This document shows positions 6,402-10,331 of a DNA stretch of 10,331 bases, piece after piece (within the stretch, counting starts at the first letter, position 1; every line of letters starts with the position of its first letter). The notes beneath the pieces were generated by a model. That model made no database searches. It worked only from the letters and a program-made list of their open reading frames with translations, and was not told the origin of the DNA. The position numbers and the translations under genes are program-made. Origin of the DNA: CAZKFH01 sp050693165 (GTDB lineage Bacteria; Actinomycetota; UBA4738; CALAEC01); assembly GCA_050693165.1 (NCBI GenBank), contig JBOGVX010000175.1, positions 1 through 10,331 of the forward strand, written 5' to 3'.

Positions 6402-6455
6402 TCGGGAGCCTCCTCCTTCACTCCGGCCGCCCCGAGACTGAAGGACCAATCGGGG
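6402..6455. promoter_or_regulatory. Divergent intergenic region between Tad operon and DUF3631 cassette
   Basis: These 54 bp separate the minus-strand TadE-like operon from the plus-strand cassette. Both transcripts should start in or close to this gap unless promoters lie inside the opposing genes. I see the two ribosome sites (minus 6409-6418; plus AAGGA at 6441-6445) but no convincing -10/-35 elements. It is also a plausible junction between host-like DNA and a mobile cassette. Confidence 0.35.
6409..6418 (-). promoter_or_regulatory. Ribosome binding site deciding the GTG start of the TadE-like gene
   Basis: AAGGAGGAGG on the minus strand ends 7 nt before the GTG at 6401 and is the strongest ribosome site in the window. 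No comparable site precedes the internal ATG at 6377. Confidence 0.7.
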
Positions 6456-6719
6456 ATGCCGGGGATCCAGTTCCCGGATTGGTGTCAGCGTGCGATCTGG
6501 TCCGAGTCGGCGGCCTTCATCCAGGGGAAGCCCAAGGCTCCGCCCATCTCCACCGAACCCATCGAGTCGGCCGTCCGCGCGCTGCACGCAAAGGGGCTGA
6601 TCCGGTGCCCGACATGCCGGCTGCTGCTCCCCGACGAGTCGACGCTCGATCGATGGCGGCGGCAGCGGCTCGTCGAAGCCATCACTCCCCACCTCGCCGA
6701 AGAACGGGCGCGGAGGTAG
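6456..6719 (+). CDS. Small CxxC protein preceding the DUF3631 gene
   Basis: The product is 87 residues, starting MPGIQFPDWCQRAIW. A single C-x2-C (Cys51-Pro-Thr-Cys54 in LIRCPTCRLLLPDESTLDRW) looks like half of a zinc-binding site; Cys10 or a His residue could complete it, or zinc could bridge a dimer. The C-terminal third is a charged helix. It ends 4 nt before the DUF3631 start, and the ribosome site of that gene overlaps its last codons, which favours it being real and translationally coupled. Start support is modest: AAGGA at 6441-6445 with a 10-nt spacer. I do not recognise the family; a small DNA-binding or replication accessory protein would fit the context. Confidence 0.55.
   Translation: MPGIQFPDWCQRAIWSESAAFIQGKPKAPPISTEPIESAVRALHAKGLIRCPTCRLLLPDESTLDRWRRQRLVEAITPHLAEERARR
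6712..6716 (+). promoter_or_regulatory. Ribosome binding site for the GTG start of the DUF3631 gene
   Basis: GGAGG lies 7 nt before the GTG at 6724 and overlaps the 3' end of the upstream small gene, consistent with coupled translation. Confidence 0.65.
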
Positions 6720-6723
6720 AAGC

Positions 6724-8385
6724 GTGGACGAGAACGAACTTCTCGCCTCGATCGACTATCTGCCGCAGAAGGCTGAACCCAACGGTCACGGACCCGCAAA
6801 GGGCGAGGCCTTGATTGAACGCCTCACCTACCTCGGTGACCACCCATCGGCAGACGAAGTGTTCCAGATTCTCGGGGAGGCAACTCCACCGTCATCCCGA
6901 TTGGAGCGGCAATGGCTTCGCGAGCGTCTGCTTCAGCTCCTGAGGGGCAAGTTGCGCTCCCCCGCGGGCATCATCGACGCCTGGCTCGCACCTGTCGGTA
7001 CGGACCGAGAGGGCCAGGGAACTCCACTCGATCTCGCCGATCCCGAGCCGTGGCCCAATCCCGTGGACGGCGGCGCTCTCCTCGATGCCATCGAAGCGTT
7101 GATCCGTCGCTTCGTAGTCCTCTCTGATGCTGCCCGGGCCGCTCTAGCCCTATGGATCCTCCACGCGTACGCGCTCGACGCCTTCGCCATCTCGCCCATC
7201 CTCGTCATTACCTCCCCGACGAAGCGGTGCGGCAAGACGAACGTCATGCGCCTCCTGGCGCTCCTTACACCAAAGGCGCTCCTGTCCTCGAACGTCAGCC
7301 CCGCAGCGCTGTTCCGCACGGTGGAGAAGTGGCGACCCACCCTCCTCATGGACGAGGCCGACACGTTCGTGCGGCTCTCGGAGGAACATCGAGGATTGCT
7401 CAACGCGGGGCACACAAGGGACGCGGCAATGGTGATTCGAACGGTGGGGGATGAGCATGAGCCCCGGGTCTTCTCGACGTGGTGCCCGAAGGCGGTCGCG
7501 GCAATCGGTCGTCTGCCGGAAACGGTTGAGGACCGAGCAGTGCCCATCGGTATGCGGAGGAAGACGGCAGAAGAGTCGGTCGAGCGACTGCGCCCCGAGA
7601 AGCTCGCGGCCGAGACCGAGGCGATCCGGCGGCGAGGAACCCGGTGGGGGGCGGACCACTTGGAAGCGCTCCGTGGCGCCGACCCCGCGCCGGTCCCGGG
7701 GCTGAACGATCGCGCCCAGGACAACTGGCTGCCGCTCCTCGCCATCGCCGAAGCCTGTGGCCGGGAGTGGCTGACCCTGGCCCGGCAGTCGGCAACGGAA
7801 ACCTCCGAGCTCATCGACGACGAGGGAGCCTCAATCCTGCTCCTCACGGACATGGCCTCCGTCTTCGCCGACAGGGGCGAGGATGCTCTACCCACTCAGG
7901 AGCTCCTCGAGGCCCTCCACCACGTGGAGGATCGTCCGTGGGGAGAGTTCAGACGGGGCCGCCCGCTCTCTGCGCCCCAGCTGGCCCGGAAGCTGAAGGA
8001 GTTCGGAGTGAAACCCCGCCCATTCCCGGGCGGCAAGGTCCGCGGCTACCGCCTGGAGGACGGCCTGTCGGAGGCCTTCCACCGGTACGTCCCGCAGGAG
8101 GCCCCCGTCGACCCGTCACAGCGTCACACCCGAGACGTTCTGGCAGGTCAGCTGACGTTCTCTCGCGCGAAGCAACCCGTCACACCTTCTCGGACTGTGA
8201 CGGGTTCGAATCCGGAGCAGCAGGGTCGCGACCAGCCAGAACAGGGCGGACGTGACAGTGTGACGGCTCCAGCGGACCCCCTCGGATCATCCGGCTGGCC
8301 GCCCCCATCGCATGCGCACCAGGACATCGCGCCTCGGAGGAGGGAAGTTCGACCCGACACGGAGATTCCTGGAGGCCCGCAGTGA
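6724..8385 (+). CDS. DUF3631 domain P-loop ATPase of a mobile element
   Basis: A 553-residue protein. It carries a P-loop in ILVITSPTKRCGKTN (159-173; Gly170-Lys171-Thr172), with Pro in place of the usual first Gly/Ala as I recall for this family. A Walker B motif follows in TLLMDEAD (206-213; Asp210-Glu211), and a TVEDRAVPIGMRRK segment (267-280) resembles the sensor/arginine-finger region of helicase-like ATPases. The DUF3631 domain covers about 290-455, ending in a winged-helix-like part (SAPQLARKLKEFGVKPRPF). Such proteins are common on plasmids, integrative elements and prophages, often beside an HTH/excisionase gene, and are thought to act in element replication. The GTG start has GGAGG 7 nt upstream. 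The stop overlaps the HTH gene by 4 bp. The last ~95 residues are low-complexity and harbour the repeat cluster described separately. Confidence 0.85.
   Translation: MDENELLASIDYLPQKAEPNGHGPAKGEALIERLTYLGDHPSADEVFQILGEATPPSSRLERQWLRERLLQLLRGKLRSPAGIIDAWLAPVGTDREGQGTPLDLADPEPWPNPVDGGALLDAIEALIRRFVVLSDAARAALALWILHAYALDAFAISPILVITSPTKRCGKTNVMRLLALLTPKALLSSNVSPAALFRTVEKWRPTLLMDEADTFVRLSEEHRGLLNAGHTRDAAMVIRTVGDEHEPRVFSTWCPKAVAAIGRLPETVEDRAVPIGMRRKTAEESVERLRPEKLAAETEAIRRRGTRWGADHLEALRGADPAPVPGLNDRAQDNWLPLLAIAEACGREWLTLARQSATETSELIDDEGASILLLTDMASVFADRGEDALPTQELLEALHHVEDRPWGEFRRGRPLSAPQLARKLKEFGVKPRPFPGGKVRGYRLEDGLSEAFHRYVPQEAPVDPSQRHTRDVLAGQLTFSRAKQPVTPSRTVTGSNPEQQGRDQPEQGGRDSVTAPADPLGSSGWPPPSHAHQDIAPRRREVRPDTEIPGGPQ
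8111..8266. repeat. Cluster of TGTGACG/CGTCACA repeats inside the DUF3631 gene (iteron- or operator-like)
   Basis: CGTCACA occurs at 8114-8120, 8122-8128 and 8178-8184; the reverse complement TGTGACG occurs at 8196-8202 and 8259-8265. The 10-mer ACCCGTCACA is repeated exactly at 8111-8120 and 8175-8184, and the 9-mer CGTCACACC at 8122-8130 and 8178-8186. A further GTGACA is at 8252-8257, and a 10-bp palindrome GTCAGCTGAC at 8147-8156. The three CGTCACA copies are in three different codon phases (read as P-S-Q, R-H-T and V-T), so the repetition is at DNA level and not a peptide repeat. They fall in the unconserved tail of the ATPase. Binding by the HTH protein or a replication initiator is inference. 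Confidence 0.6.
8174..8206. repeat. 11-bp perfect inverted repeat with 11-nt loop
   Basis: AACCCGTCACA (8174-8184) is the exact reverse complement of TGTGACGGGTT (8196-8206), separated by 11 nt. The arms are made of the repeated heptamer. It has no following T tract and lies inside a coding region, so a protein-binding dyad or cruciform/hairpin site is more likely than a terminator. Confidence 0.75.
8371..8375 (+). promoter_or_regulatory. Ribosome binding site for the HTH gene
   Basis: GGAGG lies 6 nt before the GTG at 8382, inside the last codons of the DUF3631 gene. It favours the GTG start coupled by a GTGA overlap over the internal ATG at 8433. Confidence 0.55.
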
Positions 8386-8675
8386 GCTCGGGAACGCATG
8401 GAGCATCAAAGGAACCGCAGGCAGGCTCCAGCATGAACGAGATCCATGCACAATTGGAACCCCTCCTCACCCCCGAACAGGTAGCTGGCATCCTGGGGTG
8501 CAGCCGCAAAGCCGTCTATGTGTGGGCGGAACGCGGCATCCTCGCCCACGTCAAGCTTGGCCGACTGGTTAGATTCCGACCCATCGACGTGGAGAAGCTC
8601 GTCGAGTCCCAGCGGCGCGGTTCTCCCGACCTATTCGGCCCGCGCCGCTCTCGCTCCCGACGCCGATCTGCATAG
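8382..8675 (+). CDS. Excisionase-type helix-turn-helix protein (HTH_17 / MerR-like)
   Basis: A 97-residue protein. Residues about 29-80 form a single HTH_17-type domain: LLTPEQVAGILGCSRKAVYVW (helix-turn-helix) followed by a wing in LGRLVRFRPIDVEKLVE. The tail is very basic (PRRSRSRRRSA). Such proteins act as excisionases (recombination directionality factors) or as copy-control and transcription regulators of plasmids and integrative elements. The GTG at 8382 overlaps the DUF3631 stop by 4 bp and has a good ribosome site; the ATG at 8433 would remove 17 residues of unstructured leader and leave the domain intact. It is last in the plus-strand cassette. No integrase is in the window. The nearby TGTGACG cluster is an obvious candidate target, though this is inference. 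Confidence 0.82.
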   Translation: MSSGTHGASKEPQAGSSMNEIHAQLEPLLTPEQVAGILGCSRKAVYVWAERGILAHVKLGRLVRFRPIDVEKLVESQRRGSPDLFGPRRSRSRRRSA

Positions 8676-8704
8676 TCCCGGGGCCCAATGCGTCTCTCTG
8701 CCCT
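8676..8704. other. Short convergent gap between HTH gene and helicase gene
   Basis: Only 29 bp separate the two convergent stop codons. A GC-rich CCCGGGGCCC lies here, but it forms no stem with a T tract, so I see no intrinsic terminator. Transcripts from either side may run into the opposing gene. Confidence 0.4.
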
Positions 8705-10331
8705 CTACTCTGTTCCGGTCACAATCACGAAGCCAGCCGCGGCGTAGGCAGCGATTACTTTCTTGGGCGTGCTGTTCGGCACTGCAACCGCACAGTACTT
8801 GCGGGCCCGGGTGAGCCCCACGTATCCGATGCGCGTTTCCTCGTCGGTGTTGTCTCCCAGTTCGCCCTTGATCCAATCGCGGGCACTGTCCCCCTGGGCC
8901 GTCGGTTTACCGGAGAACAAGAGCACGGCTTCGTGTGTCTCTCCCTTCGCCGAGTGAACGGTTCTTGCGACCGAGACCGTCGCCGTCGTGGGAAAGACGT
9001 CGCTCACTCGACGACTATCATCTCCGGAACGCGCCCTAACGACAGAACCAACTTTGCTGGCGGGATCATCGCTCAGCTCGGCAATAGCTTTACCCACCCA
9101 CTTTCTGGCTTCACCAATCCAGTCCTTGAGGGACTTGTCGCCGGTCGGTTCCGGCAGCGACGTGATGAGGTGACAGGCGACATCGCGAAGCCGGGCCCTG
9201 TCGGCCAGGTCCAGACGGCCGGTCGTTCCCCAAGCCAACCGGCGGATCGCATCCTCAACCACCTTCAGGTGCTGAACCTCGAACGAGCCACGCGTTGCAA
9301 ACGCCGCCGCGGCGTTCCCTAAAGCGCGTACCTGCCATGAGGCTCCCACGTTCGAGATCCTGTTCAACTTGTAGGCAAGCGAGCGGCTGCGAACCAGCAC
9401 GGGCGCCGGATCGGCCTCGATCTCGAGGCTCTCAAGGCGGCCCCGAAAAGTCTCAACCGCGTGATGTGGATCGTCGTACATAAGCACCTCGGGTGCGACG
9501 CCATACTCCCTCGTCGGGCCCGCAGAGTCTTCCGGCTCCTCCCGCGAAGAGAGCCGATGGGTGACGTTGCAAATAGCCTGAGACGAGCGGAAGTTGCGAG
9601 TCAACTCCAAGGTCTCAAGGTTGTGCGTAGCCGCGAAGGAGCGGCAGGCCACTGGATCGGAGCCCTGCCACTCGTAGATCGCTTGATCTGGGTCGCCGAT
9701 CAATACAAGCGAACCGAGCTTGCCCGTTCTCCTGAGAAGTGAAAGGCACTCGAATTGTACGGCGCTCGTATCCTGCACCTCGTCGACGATTAGCTCGTCA
9801 AATCGCCCCGCTATCAGCTCTCGGATGGCTGAGTACTTCTCCAACACGTTCATCGCGACATACATCGCGTCCGAGAAAGACGCGTGGCCCGTGGCGAATA
9901 GCTCGGCCTTGAGCTTGAGGGCCTGAGCGGCGCCCACAGCAACCATCTCTTCACTAGTCAAGGGAAGTGACTGCGGACTATCGGCATCAAATGTGCCGTC
10001 TGGTCGGAAGTGGAAACTGGAGATCTTCGCCCAGAAACGATCGTCTCCAAACCAGACATCGTTGATTCCGACGGAAGGGAGTTGCTCGTCAGGGAGCACG
10101 CGTGGGGTTTCATCACAGCGCATGACGAGATGGCCGAAGGGATAGAAGACAAACCGCAACAACAACGAGTGCAGGGTCCCGCAGAAATGCGGTTCACCCA
10201 AGAGCAGGCCAGCATCTGCCGCTGACTCTCGGATTTCGTCGACCGCAACATTCGTGTACGAGGTCACGGCCGTCGACCGAGGTTGGTCGTCAAGGCCCCA
10301 CCAAGCAGCTCGCAAGCCTGCTGTTCTTGTC
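8705..10331 (-). CDS. UvrD-like superfamily 1 helicase, GajB-like, N-terminus beyond right edge
   Basis: About 541 residues are visible. The frame is open to the right edge; the first codons read T-R-T-A-G-L, and the last base of the preceding codon is G, which fits the edge cutting just after the Walker A lysine of GKTRT. Counting from a TTG at 10315, motif Ia is TSYTNVAVDEI (18-28), motif II is IVDEVQDTS (176-184), motif III is GDPDQAIYEWQGSDP (207-221), motif IV is LTRNFRSSQAI (238-248), motif V is VHSAKGETHEAVLL (453-466) and motif VI is YVGLTRARKYCAVAV (498-512). All SF1A helicase motifs downstream of the P-loop are therefore intact. The compact 2A/2B layout and the C-terminus resemble GajB, the helicase subunit of Gabija, more than housekeeping UvrD or PcrA. 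GajA (an OLD-type nuclease) would be expected just upstream, past the window edge. Helicase identity is strong; the Gabija assignment is moderate. Confidence 0.85.
   Translation of the reverse strand, partial: TRTAGLRAAWWGLDDQPRSTAVTSYTNVAVDEIRESAADAGLLLGEPHFCGTLHSLLLRFVFYPFGHLVMRCDETPRVLPDEQLPSVGINDVWFGDDRFWAKISSFHFRPDGTFDADSPQSLPLTSEEMVAVGAAQALKLKAELFATGHASFSDAMYVAMNVLEKYSAIRELIAGRFDELIVDEVQDTSAVQFECLSLLRRTGKLGSLVLIGDPDQAIYEWQGSDPVACRSFAATHNLETLELTRNFRSSQAICNVTHRLSSREEPEDSAGPTREYGVAPEVLMYDDPHHAVETFRGRLESLEIEADPAPVLVRSRSLAYKLNRISNVGASWQVRALGNAAAAFATRGSFEVQHLKVVEDAIRRLAWGTTGRLDLADRARLRDVACHLITSLPEPTGDKSLKDWIGEARKWVGKAIAELSDDPASKVGSVVRARSGDDSRRVSDVFPTTATVSVARTVHSAKGETHEAVLLFSGKPTAQGDSARDWIKGELGDNTDEETRIGYVGLTRARKYCAVAVPNSTPKKVIAAYAAAGFVIVTGTE

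Noticed and set aside
6933..7895. Long minus-strand open frame opposite the DUF3631 gene
   Set aside because: It is rich in Ser, Arg and Ala with no motifs, and the plus strand encodes a P-loop ATPase with Walker A and B over the same bases.
8203..8213. tRNA T-arm-like GGTTCGAATCC, possibly a tRNA 3' end or att core
   Set aside because: The flanking bases do not form a 5-bp T stem and no acceptor, D or anticodon arms were found; it lies in frame inside the DUF3631 gene. An att role cannot be judged without the element ends.
8676..8704. Bidirectional intrinsic terminator between convergent genes
   Set aside because: The GC-rich CCCGGGGCCC forms no adequate stem-loop and lacks a T tract on either strand.
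1..10331. CRISPR array or transposon ends
   Set aside because: No regularly spaced repeats with unique spacers, no transposase frame and no terminal inverted repeats were seen.

Overview
The window is a gene-dense, high-GC stretch, roughly 63-65% G+C by eye. It uses GTG/TTG starts alongside ATG and has strong GGAGG-type ribosome binding sites. The C2H2 zinc-finger protein, the TadE/TadG-like minor pilin cluster with its PKD-like partner, and the DUF3631 plus excisionase-type HTH pair all look actinobacterial (Actinomycetota). I cannot place it further. There is no rRNA, tRNA, CRISPR array, transposase or integrase in view, and no stretch over 300 bases without a gene.

Layout. (1) 1-4184, minus strand: a run of nucleic-acid-related accessory genes. 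In transcription order (right to left) these are a 148-aa unknown protein, a DUF6884-like protein, a GIY-YIG-like nuclease, a small C2H2 zinc-finger protein, a DUF6361 protein and a phospholipase-D-fold protein cut by the left edge. Several overlap by 8 bp or lie about 12 bp apart, so they are probably translated from shared messages. (2) 4165-6401, minus strand: a tight four-gene cell-surface operon. It encodes a TadE-like pseudopilin, a TadG-like membrane protein, a membrane-anchored protein with a Pro/Thr/Ser linker, and a secreted PKD-like protein. Its last gene overlaps the 148-aa gene by 20 bp, so transcription may run on into block 1. (3) 6456-8675, plus strand: a three-gene cassette of a small CxxC protein, a DUF3631 P-loop ATPase and an excisionase-type HTH protein, typical of plasmids, integrative elements and prophage-like elements. 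(4) 8705-10331, minus strand: most of a UvrD-like superfamily 1 helicase resembling GajB of the Gabija anti-phage system. The window starts just after its Walker A lysine, so any GajA partner would lie beyond the right edge.

The window therefore reads as an accessory or defence island built around a mobile-element cassette. The most unusual signal is not a gene. The 3' end of the DUF3631 gene carries at least five copies of the heptamer TGTGACG/CGTCACA in about 150 bp. The copies are in both orientations, include an 11-bp perfect inverted repeat, and are read in all three codon phases. This points to a DNA-level site (iterons or operators) embedded in the coding sequence. The second lead is the cluster of GIY-YIG, DUF6884, zinc-finger, DUF6361 and PLD genes, which could form an undescribed defence or DNA-processing system.
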